From assembly GCF_001922305.1 (NCBI RefSeq), contig NZ_CP018839.1:3596001-3660000 (forward strand): a stretch of 64,000 nucleotides of DNA, given 5' to 3'. The position numbers and the translations under genes are program-made. How positions within the stretch are numbered: position 1 is the first letter of the stretch; every line of letters begins with the position of its first letter. Source of the DNA: Thauera chlorobenzoica (GTDB taxonomy: Bacteria; Pseudomonadota; Gammaproteobacteria; Burkholderiales; Rhodocyclaceae). Positions 39,255-48,110 of the stretch are shown here, piece by piece. The notes under the pieces are model-generated. The model was given only the letters and a program-made list of their open reading frames with translations, made no database searches and was not told the origin of the DNA.

Positions 39255-39578
39255 TCAGCGCTTGAGCTCACCGAGCTTGCCTTTTACTTTCGACCAATCC
39301 TCGGCATCGGGCAACGCGTCCTTGCGTTCGACGATCGGCTTCCACTGCTTGGCAAGCTCGGCATTGAGGGCGATGAACTGTTGCTGATCCTGAGGCACAT
39401 CGTCCTCGGCAAAGATGGCCTCGACCGGGCACTCGGCCACGCACAAGGTACAGTCGATGCACTCATCGGGATCGATGACGAGGAAATTCGGCCCTTCCCG
39501 GAAGCAGTCCACCGGGCAGACATCGACACAATCGGTATATTTACAGCGGATGCAGCTCTCGGTCACAACGTAAGCCAT
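39255..39578 (-). CDS. fdxA: 7Fe ferredoxin FdxA
   Basis: 107-residue soluble electron carrier with a 3Fe-4S and a 4Fe-4S cluster. The ligands are in [17 protein letters not shown] and [12 protein letters not shown], followed by the extended C-terminal tail (about 50 residues) typical of Azotobacter-type FdxA. ATG at 39578 follows AAGGAG. The donor and acceptor are not evident from the neighbours. Confidence 0.94.
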   Translation of the reverse strand: MAYVVTESCIRCKYTDCVDVCPVDCFREGPNFLVIDPDECIDCTLCVAECPVEAIFAEDDVPQDQQQFIALNAELAKQWKPIVERKDALPDAEDWSKVKGKLGELKR

Positions 39579-39703
39579 GATGTTTCTCCTTGGGGATGGC
39601 GTTCGCCCGCTTCGCGCGCGAAGCGAATCCGCAATATAGTGCAGCCGTTTGCTTTTTCGCCACGGTCCCGCGCAACAAATAATGGGAGAGGCCGTCAATT
39701 TCC

Positions 39704-39732
39704 TTGACGCGACTGCCGCCTTCGCATAACTT
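39704..39732 (+). promoter_or_regulatory. Candidate promoter for trxA-rho
   Basis: TTGACG (39704-39709) and TAACTT (39727-39732) spaced by 17 bp; CATAAC at 39725 is an alternative -10. The -35 is good, the -10 weak. It lies in the 294-bp divergent spacer between fdxA and trxA, where I see no gene. Confidence 0.4.
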
Positions 39733-39872
39733 CCTGCTGAACTTCTTCAGGGAGGCGCCTGCCTTCCGCACCCGGTGTGCGCTCTCCGCCACTCCGCCCC
39801 CATCCGAGCAGTACCCCCGCGAGCACAGTCCCAGACTCTCGTTGACACCTGCTATCCCTGACGTGAGGAATC

Positions 39873-40199
39873 ATGAGCGAGCATATTCATTATGTGACCG
39901 ACGGCAACTTCGAAATCGAAGTGCTGCAGTCCCAGATCCCGGTGCTGGTCGATTACTGGGCAGAATGGTGCGGCCCGTGCAAGATGATCGCCCCCATCCT
40001 TGACGACGTCGCGAAAGATTACGCCGGCAAGCTCAAGGTCGCCAAGCTCAACATCGACGAAAACCAGGAAACTCCGGCCAAGTACGGCATCCGCGGTATT
40101 CCGACGCTGATGCTGTTCAAGGGCGGCAATGTCGAGGCGACCAAAGTGGGCGCCCTTTCCAAATCTCAACTGACCGCCTTCATTGACAGCAACATCTAA
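39873..40199 (+). CDS. trxA: Thioredoxin
   Basis: 108-residue thiol-disulfide carrier with the active site [10 protein letters not shown] (Cys33/Cys36 region) and the cis-proline loop [12 protein letters not shown]. Length is standard. ATG at 39873 follows GAGGAATC. The rho frame begins 17 bases before the end of this gene, and trxA-rho neighbourhood is common in proteobacteria. Confidence 0.97.
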   Translation: MSEHIHYVTDGNFEIEVLQSQIPVLVDYWAEWCGPCKMIAPILDDVAKDYAGKLKVAKLNIDENQETPAKYGIRGIPTLMLFKGGNVEATKVGALSKSQLTAFIDSNI

Positions 40200-41637
40200 G
40201 CCGGACCAGGCTCCGGCCCGTTCTCGCGGTTCTTCGCGTGCCCGACGCCGTGGCACGCGCAACCGCGACGGTAATCTCCCCCAGAACACCCCGCCCGAAA
40301 ACGAACTCTTCGACGTCGAAGGGACGTACGAGGAAACAGCTTCTTCATCCGGTGAATCCGCCGGGCCCGGACTCCATCTGTCGGAGCTCAAGGCCCTCCA
40401 TGTCAGCGAATTGCTGCAGATGGCGGTCGAAAACGAGATCGAAGGCGCAAACCGGCTGCGGAAACAGGAACTCGTCTTCGCCCTGCTCAAGAACCGGGCC
40501 AAGAAGGGCGAGCCGATCTATGGTGACGGCGCGCTCGAAGTCCTGCCCGACGGCTTCGGCTTCCTGCGCTCGCCTGACACCTCGTACCTCGCCGGGACCG
40601 ACGACATCTACGTCTCGCCCTCGCAGGTCCGGCGGTTCAACCTGCGCACCGGCGACACGATCGAAGGCGAGATCCGCACGCCCAAGGATGGTGAGCGCTA
40701 CTTCGCCCTGGTCAAGCTCGACCGCATCAACGGCCGCCCGCCTGAAGAGTGCAAGAGCAAGATCCTGTTCGAGAACCTGACTCCGCTGCATCCGCAGGAG
40801 TGTCTGAAGCTCGAACGCGAGATCCGCGGCGAGGAAAACATCACCAGCCGCGTGATCGACATGATCGCGCCGATCGGCAAAGGGCAGCGCGGCCTGCTCG
40901 TCGCTCCGCCCAAGAGCGGCAAGACGGTCATGCTGCAGCACATCGCCCACGCGATCGCGACGAACCATCCGGACGTCAAGCTGATCGTGCTGCTGATCGA
41001 CGAGCGCCCGGAAGAAGTGACCGAAATGCTGCGCTCGGTCAAGGGCGAGGTGGTGGCCTCGACCTTCGACGAGCCCGCCACCCGTCACGTCCAGGTCGCC
41101 GAAATGGTGATCGAGAAGGCCAAGCGCCTGACCGAGCACAAGTACGACGTGGTGATCCTGCTCGACTCGCTGACCCGCCTCGCCCGCGCCTACAACACCG
41201 TGGTACCGGCCTCCGGCAAGGTCCTGACCGGGGGCGTGGACGCCAACGCACTGCAAAAGCCGAAACGCTTCTTCGGTGCGGCACGCAACATCGAGGAAGG
41301 CGGCTCGCTGACCATCCTCGCCACCGCGCTGATCGACACTGGCAGTCGCATGGACGACGTGATCTACGAGGAATTCAAGGGCACCGGCAACATGGAGCTC
41401 CACCTCGACCGGCGGATGGCAGAAAAGCGCGTCTACCCGGCGATCAACGTCAACCGCTCCGGCACCCGGCGCGAGGAACTGCTGCTGAAGGCCGACGTGC
41501 TCCAGAAAGTGTGGATTCTGCGCAAGTTGCTGTACGGCATGGACGACATCGACGCGATGGAGTTTCTCCTCGACAAGATCAAGGCCACCAAGGGCAATGC
41601 CGAGTTCTTCGACGCGATGCGTTCGGGGCGCGGCTAG
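40183..41637 (+). CDS. rho: Transcription termination factor Rho, N-terminally extended
   Basis: 484-residue hexameric RNA helicase that ends transcription. The conserved Rho body starts at about residue 65 with [14 protein letters not shown]; the RNA-binding fold, Walker [12 protein letters not shown], Walker [17 protein letters not shown] and the Q/R loops are intact. Many betaproteobacterial Rho proteins start MHLSEL, but here the preceding codon is CTC. Upstream, the only standard start codon after the in-frame TGA at 40171 is TTG at 40183, inside trxA. This adds a 64-residue tail, basic then acidic. No ribosome-binding site precedes the TTG, so the exact start is uncertain. Confidence 0.93.
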   Translation: MTATSKPDQAPARSRGSSRARRRGTRNRDGNLPQNTPPENELFDVEGTYEETASSSGESAGPGLHLSELKALHVSELLQMAVENEIEGANRLRKQELVFALLKNRAKKGEPIYGDGALEVLPDGFGFLRSPDTSYLAGTDDIYVSPSQVRRFNLRTGDTIEGEIRTPKDGERYFALVKLDRINGRPPEECKSKILFENLTPLHPQECLKLEREIRGEENITSRVIDMIAPIGKGQRGLLVAPPKSGKTVMLQHIAHAIATNHPDVKLIVLLIDERPEEVTEMLRSVKGEVVASTFDEPATRHVQVAEMVIEKAKRLTEHKYDVVILLDSLTRLARAYNTVVPASGKVLTGGVDANALQKPKRFFGAARNIEEGGSLTILATALIDTGSRMDDVIYEEFKGTGNMELHLDRRMAEKRVYPAINVNRSGTRREELLLKADVLQKVWILRKLLYGMDDIDAMEFLLDKIKATKGNAEFFDAMRSGRG

Positions 41638-41655
41638 AAAGCCCGGCACTGCAAA

Positions 41656-41692
41656 ACAAAAAACGCCATCAGTCATACGATGGCGTTTTTCT
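41656..41692. terminator. Bidirectional intrinsic terminator between rho and hbd
   Basis: Stem AACGCCATC/GATGGCGTT (41662-41670, 41679-41687), 8-nt loop, flanked by A-rich sequence on the left and TTTTT on the right, so it can serve both convergent genes. Confidence 0.88.
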
Positions 41693-41712
41693 TGGCACTT
41701 CCGGCTACACCC

Positions 41713-42567
41713 TCACTGGCCGTAGTCGTAAAAGCCCTTCCCTGTCTTGCGTCCGAGATACCCGGCCTCCACCATTTCCACCAGCAGCGGAGCGGGACGG
41801 TATTTAGGATCCTTGAAGCCCTCGAACAGCACCTGCATCACCGCCAGCTCGACATCCAGGCCAATCAGGTCACCCAGCGCCAGCGGGCCGATCGGATGAT
41901 TGCAGCCGAGCTTCATCGCCTCATCGATCTCGGCCGCCGTGGCCAGACCTTCGCCGAGGGCGAAAATCGCCTCGTTGATCATCGGACACAACATGCGGTT
42001 CACCACAAATCCGGGGCTGTTCTTGATCTGAACCGGAGTCTTGCCGATCGCCCTGGCCACCGCTTCGACTGCGGCATAGGTCTGATCGCTCGTCTGCAGC
42101 CCGCGAATGAGTTCAACCAATGCCATCATCGGCACCGGGTTGAAGAAGTGCATGCCGATCACCCGATCCGGGCGCGAAGTCGCCGCAGCGAGCTTGGTAA
42201 TCGAAATCGACGAGGTGTTGCTGGCGAGAATCGCCCCGCTCTTCATGACGCGGTCGAGATCGGCAAATATCTTGAGCTTGAGTTCCAGATTTTCGGTCGC
42301 AGCCTCGATCACCAGATCACAGTCGGCCAGCGCCGATGCTGAACTGGCGGTACCGATCCGGGCCATCGCCGCAGCCTTCTGCTCGGCACTCATCTTGTCC
42401 TTCCTGACCAGCCGCTCCAGGCTGGCACTGATGGTATCCAGGCCGCGCTGAATTTGCGGCTGTCCGACATCCATCATGATCACATCCTGCCCTGCAACGG
42501 CGAACGCCTGGGTAATGCCATTTCCCATCGTCCCCGCCCCAACGACCCCGATCTTGCCGATAGTCAT
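41713..42567 (-). CDS. hbd: 3-hydroxybutyryl-CoA dehydrogenase
   Basis: 284-residue NAD-dependent dehydrogenase oxidising (S)-3-hydroxybutyryl-CoA to acetoacetyl-CoA (or the reverse). Rossmann motif [12 protein letters not shown] near residues 7-18, the catalytic His in GMHFFNPVP, and the C-terminal [12 protein letters not shown] and [12 protein letters not shown] segments are typical. It stands alone between rho and the insertion element; PaaH is an equally valid family label. It could link fatty-acid or aromatic breakdown to the PHA precursor pool. Confidence 0.92.
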   Translation of the reverse strand: MTIGKIGVVGAGTMGNGITQAFAVAGQDVIMMDVGQPQIQRGLDTISASLERLVRKDKMSAEQKAAAMARIGTASSASALADCDLVIEAATENLELKLKIFADLDRVMKSGAILASNTSSISITKLAAATSRPDRVIGMHFFNPVPMMALVELIRGLQTSDQTYAAVEAVARAIGKTPVQIKNSPGFVVNRMLCPMINEAIFALGEGLATAAEIDEAMKLGCNHPIGPLALGDLIGLDVELAVMQVLFEGFKDPKYRPAPLLVEMVEAGYLGRKTGKGFYDYGQ

Positions 42568-42839
42568 CCTCGTTTCGCTCCTGTCCAGTTGATCGACGGC
42601 GCACCTCAGCGCGGAATGCCGCTCATTCCATACCGGTACGTATGGGCAGGCACTTTATCGGATTAGGCCCGCTCGCACCAGCACTTGACACACATCAACG
42701 CCCGCCGCCCATCTTCTCCGTACCACACCGACGCCGAGAACCGGGGTTCGACACTTCACCCCGAATTTCGCCCCTTTTCGGAAAGTGCCTTCAGCACCGG
42801 CGCGGGTTTCAAGGCCATGATCGCAAAAGTGCTGTGGTG

Positions 42840-44619
42840 GCACGTTTGTAACAGCCACCTTCAAACTTAACGAGGCCTTGTGCCTGGGTAAAGTGGCGGC
42901 ATGCACGTCAAGCTCACCACCTCCGGAGGTCGCCGCTACGTCCAGCTTGTCGAGTCTTATCGCGACGAGGCGGGACGGGTGAAGAAGCGCACCGTCGCCA
43001 CGCTCGGCCGTGCCGAGCAGGTCGATGGTTCGCTCGACGCGGTGATCAACGGCCTGCTCAAGGTCACCGGCCGCGAACCGATGGGCGCCAAGCCACCGGC
43101 GCCGACGGTGTCGTTCGAGTCCGCGCGCTCGCTCGGTAACGTGTGGGCGCTGACCGAGCTGTGGAAGTCGCTCGGGTTCTCGGGGCTGCGTCGGGTGTTC
43201 CGGCGCACGCGCCGGAACACGGATGTAGAAGCGCTGATCCGCCTGATGGTGCTCAACCGCCTGTGCGATCCGGAATCCAAGCTCGGCGTGCTGCGCTGGG
43301 TACAGACGGTGGCGCTGCCCGACTTCGGGCCGAAGGCGGTCACGCACCAGCAGTTGCTGCGCAGTCTCGATGCCCTGATGGACCACCAGGATGAGGTCGA
43401 TGCGGTGATCGCCGGGCTGCTGCACCCACTGATCGACCAGGATCTGTCGGTGGTGTTCTACGACCTCACCACGATCCGTAGCGAAGGACTCAGCCAGCAG
43501 GCTGGCGACGTGCGCCAGTACGGCATGGCCAAGGAAGGACTGATCGCCCGCCAGTTCATGCTCGGCGTGGTGCAGACCGCCGAGGGGCTGCCGATCTACC
43601 ACGAGGTGTTCGACGGCAACACGGCCGAGACCCGGACCCTGTTGCCCACGCTCACCAAGGTGCTCGAGCGCTTCCCGTCGGTGCAGCGCCTGGTGCTGGT
43701 CGCTGACCGGGGGCTGCTCAGCCTGGACAATCTGGAGGCGCTGAAAGCCGTGCGCCTGGCCAGCGGCAAGCCGCTCGAGTTCATCGTCGCCGTGCCCGGT
43801 CGGCGCTACAACGAGTTCATCGAGCTGCTCGAACCCTTCCACGAGCAGCAGTGCGCCACCGCCACGCAGGAAGTGATCGCGGAGCAGGCCTGGAACGAGC
43901 TGAGGCTGGTGGTCGCGCACGACCCGGTGGCTGCGGCCACCAAGACCGAGCAGCGCAACGAGCGTATCGACGCGCTGACCCGCCAGGCGGACCAATGGAC
44001 GGGCAAGCTCACCGAGCAGGATGAAGGCGTGAAGCACCGGGGTCGCAAGCTCTCGGACAGCGGCGCCAAGGCGCGCTTCTACCACGCGGTCAGCGAAGCG
44101 CACCTGTCGCGCATCCTCAAGGTGGATCTGGCAGAGGAGCTGTTCAGCTACCACATCGACGACAAGGCGAAGCGCCTTGCCGAAATGATGGACGGCAAGC
44201 TGCTGCTGGTCACCAACGCCGAGGGCCTGTCCGCACAGAACGTGATTCAGCGCTACAAGTCGCTCGCCGACATCGAGCGCGGCTTCAAGGTGCTCAAGTC
44301 CGAGATCGAGATCGGCCCGGTGTATCACCGCCTGCCCGAGCGGATTCGCGCGCACGCGTCGATCTGCTTCATGGCGCTGATCCTGCATCGGGTCATGCGT
44401 AGCCGACTTAAGGCCACCGACGCGGGTTACACGCCCGAGCGCGCGCTCGAGCAACTACAGCGCATCCAGCATCACCGGGTGCGGCTGAACGGCGGCGAGC
44501 CGGTGGCGGGAGTGTCGACGCTCAGCACGGAGCAGAACGAGGTGCTTCATGCATTAGGAATCGAAAAGCCAACAGCGCCGGAGCAGTTAGCGCTGTTGTA
44601 GTGGCATTTTTGAAAGTGC
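42840..44619 (+). mobile_element. IS1634-family insertion sequence
   Basis: About 1.78 kb containing one transposase gene, bounded by imperfect inverted repeats: left 42840-42864 (starting GCACGTTTGTAACAGCCAC) and right ending 44619 (inward GCACTTTCAAAAATGCCAC). By hand I count about 19 matches over 25 aligned positions with three gaps. No certain target duplication was found; this family is known for long or variable ones. The element looks intact. It lies between hbd and the tRNA array and interrupts no recognisable gene. Confidence 0.72.
42901..44601 (+). CDS. IS1634-family DDE transposase
   Basis: 566-residue transposase. The N-terminus (MHVKLTTSGGRRYVQLVESY) and the RNase H-like DDE core fit this family: the first Asp is in VVFYDLTTI, the second in LVADRGLLS, and the last acidic residue is likely in SLADIERGFKVLKSEIEIGPVYHR. 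Length is full and uninterrupted, so it may be active. The stop codon directly abuts the right inverted repeat. Confidence 0.9.
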   Translation: MHVKLTTSGGRRYVQLVESYRDEAGRVKKRTVATLGRAEQVDGSLDAVINGLLKVTGREPMGAKPPAPTVSFESARSLGNVWALTELWKSLGFSGLRRVFRRTRRNTDVEALIRLMVLNRLCDPESKLGVLRWVQTVALPDFGPKAVTHQQLLRSLDALMDHQDEVDAVIAGLLHPLIDQDLSVVFYDLTTIRSEGLSQQAGDVRQYGMAKEGLIARQFMLGVVQTAEGLPIYHEVFDGNTAETRTLLPTLTKVLERFPSVQRLVLVADRGLLSLDNLEALKAVRLASGKPLEFIVAVPGRRYNEFIELLEPFHEQQCATATQEVIAEQAWNELRLVVAHDPVAAATKTEQRNERIDALTRQADQWTGKLTEQDEGVKHRGRKLSDSGAKARFYHAVSEAHLSRILKVDLAEELFSYHIDDKAKRLAEMMDGKLLLVTNAEGLSAQNVIQRYKSLADIERGFKVLKSEIEIGPVYHRLPERIRAHASICFMALILHRVMRSRLKATDAGYTPERALEQLQRIQHHRVRLNGGEPVAGVSTLSTEQNEVLHALGIEKPTAPEQLALL

Positions 44620-44797
44620 GCTCTAGCAAAAACAAGCACTTGCGAGCGTAACTGTCGAACTCGGGCGAGAACGGCGTCGGTCACTGAGAGAATCCATCGC
44701 AGACATCGACACCACCTGGCAGCCTCCCAGAAGCGGCAAAACGGCAACGCCAGAACGGACCCGCGCGCCCATGGGGCAGCGTGCTGGGCTCACCATG

Positions 44798-44825
44798 AAA
44801 AAAGGAGCCCGAAGGCTCCTTTTTT
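44798..44825 (-). terminator. Terminator of the tRNA array
   Basis: Minus strand: 12-bp stem AAAAAAGGAGCC/GGCTCCTTTTTT with a TTCG tetraloop and a T6 tract, 2 bp after the last tRNA-Asp. A strong Rho-independent terminator. Confidence 0.93.
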
Positions 44826-44827
44826 GG

Positions 44828-44904
44828 TGGCGGAGTGGACGGGACTCGAACCCGCGACCCCCGGCGTGACAGGCCGGTATTCTAACCGACTGAACTACCA
44901 CTCC
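44828..44904 (-). tRNA. tRNA-Asp (GTC), copy 1
   Basis: 77-nt cloverleaf on the minus strand starting GGAGTGG, pairing with CCACTCC, discriminator G and encoded CCA. Anticodon loop CTGTCAC gives GTC. T arm GGGTTCGAGTCCC. Last gene of the array, followed by a terminator. Identical to the copy at 45239. Confidence 0.97.
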
Positions 44905-44967
44905 GCGCTGACCTGCACCGGCGTCACTGCCGGCTTCGCCTGCCAGCCGAAGCCGACAAGCCGAAAT

Positions 44968-45043
44968 TGGCGTCCCCACGGGGATTCGAACCCCGGTTAT
45001 CGCCGTGAAAGGGCGGTGTCCTAGGCCTCTAGACGATGGGGAC
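44968..45043 (-). tRNA. tRNA-Glu (TTC), copy 1
   Basis: 76-nt minus-strand tRNA starting GTCCCCATCGTCTAGAGG and ending GGGGACGCCA. Anticodon loop CTTTCAC gives TTC. CCA is encoded. Identical to the copy at 45379. Confidence 0.97.
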
Positions 45044-45065
45044 TACGTACTGCAAACCTTCAGGT

Positions 45066-45141
<76 letters not shown>

Positions 45142-45155
45142 ACAACGAACTGGCG

Positions 45156-45184
45156 ATTATAGCTTGCACCAAAGCCCACCACAA
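45156..45184 (-). promoter_or_regulatory. Candidate promoter between the two tRNA blocks
   Basis: Minus strand: perfect TATAAT (45156-45161) and a weaker TTGTGG (45179-45184) spaced by 17 bp, 15 bp before the downstream tRNA-Ala. Confidence 0.55.
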
Positions 45185-45238
45185 GCACCCCGGCACTTCA
45201 ATTTCAGGGCGCAGCAGGCAAAAAAACCTGCTTGAAAC

Positions 45239-45315
45239 TGGCGGAGTGGACGGGACTCGAACCCGCGACCCCCGGCGTGACAGGCCGGTATTCTAACCGA
45301 CTGAACTACCACTCC
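45239..45315 (-). tRNA. tRNA-Asp (GTC), copy 2
   Basis: 77-nt tRNA identical to that at 44828: GGAGTGG acceptor arm, GTC anticodon, encoded CCA. It is followed on the minus strand by a short GCAGG/CCTGC hairpin with T residues in the loop, which is not a normal terminator. Confidence 0.97.
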
Positions 45316-45378
45316 GCGCTGACCTGCACCGGCGTCACTGCCGGCTTCGCCTGCCAGCCGAAGCCGACAAGCCGAAAT

Positions 45379-45454
45379 TGGCGTCCCCACGGGGATTCGA
45401 ACCCCGGTTATCGCCGTGAAAGGGCGGTGTCCTAGGCCTCTAGACGATGGGGAC
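45379..45454 (-). tRNA. tRNA-Glu (TTC), copy 2
   Basis: 76-nt tRNA identical to that at 44968, with TTC anticodon and encoded CCA. Confidence 0.97.
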
Positions 45455-45476
45455 TACGTACTGCAAACCTTCAGGT

Positions 45477-45552
<76 letters not shown>

Positions 45553-45569
45553 GTCACCGAAGAGCGCGC

Positions 45570-45598
45570 ATTATAGAACCCACCAATACCTCTGTAAA
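45570..45598 (-). promoter_or_regulatory. Promoter of the tRNA array
   Basis: Minus strand: TTTACA (45593-45598), 17-bp spacer and perfect TATAAT (45570-45575), ending 18 bp before the first tRNA-Ala. A very good sigma-70 promoter, with a GC-rich discriminator (GCGCGC) as expected for stringently controlled stable RNA genes. Confidence 0.85.
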
Positions 45599-45617
45599 CC
45601 TCTTTCGTGCTTTATTT

Positions 45618-47072
45618 TTAAGTCATCCAAGCATCGGGGTCCGTCCCCGCACCTGGGCGTTCAGTATCCAGCAGCTTGCCTGGGTTCATCAGCCCTCGCG
45701 GGTCGAAAGCCTGCTTGATCGCGCGCATCATATCCAGCTCGACTACCGACTTGTAGCGCAGGATTTCGTCGCGCTTGAGCTGGCCAAGACCGTGCTCGGC
45801 TGAAATCGATCCACCGAGGGTGGCCACCAGATCATGCACGATCCGGTTCGCTTCGGGTGTCCGTTCGATAAAGACGGCATTATCTTCGGCTGCCGGCCTG
45901 GAAAGATTGAAGTGCAGGTTGCCATCGCCAATATGGCCGAAGGCGACGATGCGCACCCCAGGCCATACGGCGCGCAGCGCTGCGCCTGCCCGTTCGAGGA
46001 ATTCGGGTATGCGGCTGACCGGCACGGCAATGTCGTGCTTGATGCTGAGCCCTTCGATGCGCTGCGCCTCCGAAATGCTTTCGCGCAGCGTCCACAGCGC
46101 CTGCGCCTGCGCAAGACTCGCGGCAATCACCGCATCTTCGACCAGTCCCTGCTCGGCGGCCAGACTCAGCACGTCCTGCAACATGGTCTCCAGACCGATA
46201 TCGGCCGCGGCATCGGACAACTCGACCAGAACAGCCCATCGGGCGGGCTGGGAAAAAGGATTGCGGGCCGAGGGAATATGCTTGAGCACGAGCTCGAGGG
46301 CGCTGCGCCCGACGATCTCGAAAGCGCTGACCCGCTCGCCGCAGTCCCCCCTCAGCAGCCCGAGCAGGCGGACAGCGGCCCGCGGATCAGGAACGGCTAC
46401 CCAGGCGGTGGCACGCGAGCGGATCGCCGGAAAAAGCTTCAGCACCGCCGCCGTGATGACCCCCAGCGTTCCCTCAGCACCGATGAACAGCTGCTTCAGG
46501 TCATAGCCAGTGTTGTCCTTGCGCAGGCCGCGCAAGCCATTCCACACCCGCCCGTCGGGCAGCACCACCTCCAGCCCGAGCACGAGCTCACGGGCATTTC
46601 CGTAGCGCAGCACCTGCACCCCGCCGGCATTGGTCGACAGGTTGCCCCCGATCAGGCAGCTGCCTTCGGAAGCCAGCGCCAGCGGGAACAGGCGGCCGGC
46701 CGCAGCGGCCGCCTGCTGCACCGCCGCCAGCGTGCAGCCGGCATCGACGCAGAGAGTGTCGTTGTCGGCGTCGAGCGCCCGGATGCGGTCGAGCCGGGAC
46801 AGGCCGAGCACCACTGCCCGGCCATCGGCCAGCGGAGTCGCGCCACCGCACAGGCCGGTATTGCCGCCCTGGGGCACGATCGGCACCCCCGCCTGGGCAC
46901 AGGCCGAAACCACTTCGGCCACTTGCGCCGTGGTCGACGGCTTCACCACCGCCAGGGCAGCGCCATGATAGCGTCCTCGCCAGTCGGTCAGAAACGGCGC
47001 CATGTCCTCTGGCGCGGTCAGCACATGGTCGGCGCCAGCCGTGCGGACCAGTGCAGCGAGCAGTTCGTTCAT
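45618..47072 (-). CDS. FAD-linked oxidase (D-2-hydroxyacid dehydrogenase / GlcD-like)
   Basis: 484-residue flavoprotein with an N-terminal FAD_binding_4 domain (VPQGGNTGLCGGATP, SEGSCLIGGNLSTNAGG) and a C-terminal FAD-oxidase domain ending with FGHIGDGNLHFN, EHGLGQLKRDE and FDPRGLMNPGK. This fits D-lactate, D-2-hydroxyglutarate or glycolate dehydrogenases; the substrate cannot be told from sequence. No GlcE or GlcF gene is adjacent, which argues against a glycolate oxidase complex. ATG at 47072 follows GGGAGG; the longer upstream frame overlaps the patatin gene and is rejected. Confidence 0.88.
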   Translation of the reverse strand: MNELLAALVRTAGADHVLTAPEDMAPFLTDWRGRYHGAALAVVKPSTTAQVAEVVSACAQAGVPIVPQGGNTGLCGGATPLADGRAVVLGLSRLDRIRALDADNDTLCVDAGCTLAAVQQAAAAAGRLFPLALASEGSCLIGGNLSTNAGGVQVLRYGNARELVLGLEVVLPDGRVWNGLRGLRKDNTGYDLKQLFIGAEGTLGVITAAVLKLFPAIRSRATAWVAVPDPRAAVRLLGLLRGDCGERVSAFEIVGRSALELVLKHIPSARNPFSQPARWAVLVELSDAAADIGLETMLQDVLSLAAEQGLVEDAVIAASLAQAQALWTLRESISEAQRIEGLSIKHDIAVPVSRIPEFLERAGAALRAVWPGVRIVAFGHIGDGNLHFNLSRPAAEDNAVFIERTPEANRIVHDLVATLGGSISAEHGLGQLKRDEILRYKSVVELDMMRAIKQAFDPRGLMNPGKLLDTERPGAGTDPDAWMT

Positions 47073-47089
47073 CGTATTCCTCCCACCGC

Positions 47090-48070
47090 TCAGTCCGCGT
47101 CCCGCCCCATCACTTCGTGCAGCAGCGGACGCATGCGGGCGACAGCGGCTTCTCCTTCGGCGATCGCCTCGGCGGCACGGTGGTAATCCATCAGGGCGAG
47201 CTGTCCGACCCGCGGGGCGATCAGCACATCGGCGGGATCGCCCGCGAGACGGCTGCGGGCGATCCGGACCTGCATGATGTTGAGGCTGGAACTGATCACC
47301 GAGATCAGCGAGGGCAGGCCGCCATCGTCGGCAAAAGCGGCTGCCCGCGCCTGAGCCAGGCTCTCGCCGGCAGCAGAGGCGAAGCGGGTGAACAGGCGCT
47401 CCGTCCACCCCGCCTCGCCGCCCTCTTCCGCAGCCGGCTGCGGCACGATGCGCCGTGCTACGTGGCCGACGACATCCGAACCGAGATCGACGGCGATCAC
47501 GATGTCCGCCCCCATCGCCCGGCACAGCGACACCGGCACCGGGTTGACCAGACCGCCATCGACGAGCACGCGCCCGTCGTGCATGACCGGCGTCATCAGC
47601 CCGGGCAGCGCGATCGAGGCCCGCACCGCCGCCGACACGCTGCCGTCGTGGAGCCAGATTTCGCGTCCAGTCGACAACTCGGTGGCAACGCAGGCAAAAC
47701 GCAGGTCGAGTTCGGAGAAGTCGCGATCGGTGAAGTTGCGCTCGAAAAACCCGATCAGGCGCTCGCCCTTGATCAAGCCGCCGCGCAGGGAAACGTCGAG
47801 CAGGGACATGACATCCTGCCATTTCAACGCGTCCGCCCAGCGGATGAGCTTGTCGAGGTCCCCGGACGCGGCGGCGGCGCCGACGAACGCCCCGATCGAG
47901 CAGCCGCAGATCACGTCGGGGGCGATGCCTTCGGCCGCCAGCGCGCGCAACACCCCCAGATGCGCCCAGCCGCGTGCCGCGCCGCTACCGAGCGCGACAC
48001 CAACCACCGGGGCGTGATGCTTGCGCGCGGCTACCGGGATGGTCCCCGAACTCGGTACGGCCTTGCTCAT
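47090..48070 (-). CDS. Patatin-like phospholipase (RssA-like)
   Basis: 326-residue acyl hydrolase with a Ser-Asp dyad: the oxyanion motif GSGAARGWAHLG near residue 28, nucleophile in GCSIGAF near 58, and the aspartate in DGGLVNPVP near 182. It belongs to the patatin group that includes E. coli RssA. About 100 C-terminal residues are not conserved in my memory of the family. GGAG lies 8 bases before the ATG. It ends 18 bp before the FAD oxidase. Confidence 0.88.
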   Translation of the reverse strand: MSKAVPSSGTIPVAARKHHAPVVGVALGSGAARGWAHLGVLRALAAEGIAPDVICGCSIGAFVGAAAASGDLDKLIRWADALKWQDVMSLLDVSLRGGLIKGERLIGFFERNFTDRDFSELDLRFACVATELSTGREIWLHDGSVSAAVRASIALPGLMTPVMHDGRVLVDGGLVNPVPVSLCRAMGADIVIAVDLGSDVVGHVARRIVPQPAAEEGGEAGWTERLFTRFASAAGESLAQARAAAFADDGGLPSLISVISSSLNIMQVRIARSRLAGDPADVLIAPRVGQLALMDYHRAAEAIAEGEAAVARMRPLLHEVMGRDAD

Positions 48071-48110
48071 GCGCTACTCCATCATCACAGGTCCGTTTCA
48101 GGCGTCAGGC

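Noticed and set aside
42781..44619. GAAAGTGC at 42781-42788 and 44612-44619 as a target-site duplication of the insertion element
   Set aside because: The right copy lies inside the right inverted repeat and the left copy is about 50 bp outside the left one, so they cannot be a flanking duplication.
45205..45245. Hairpin with seven T residues between the tRNA blocks as a terminator
   Set aside because: The T-run is in the loop (GCAGG-TTTTTTTG-CCTGC), not after the stem.
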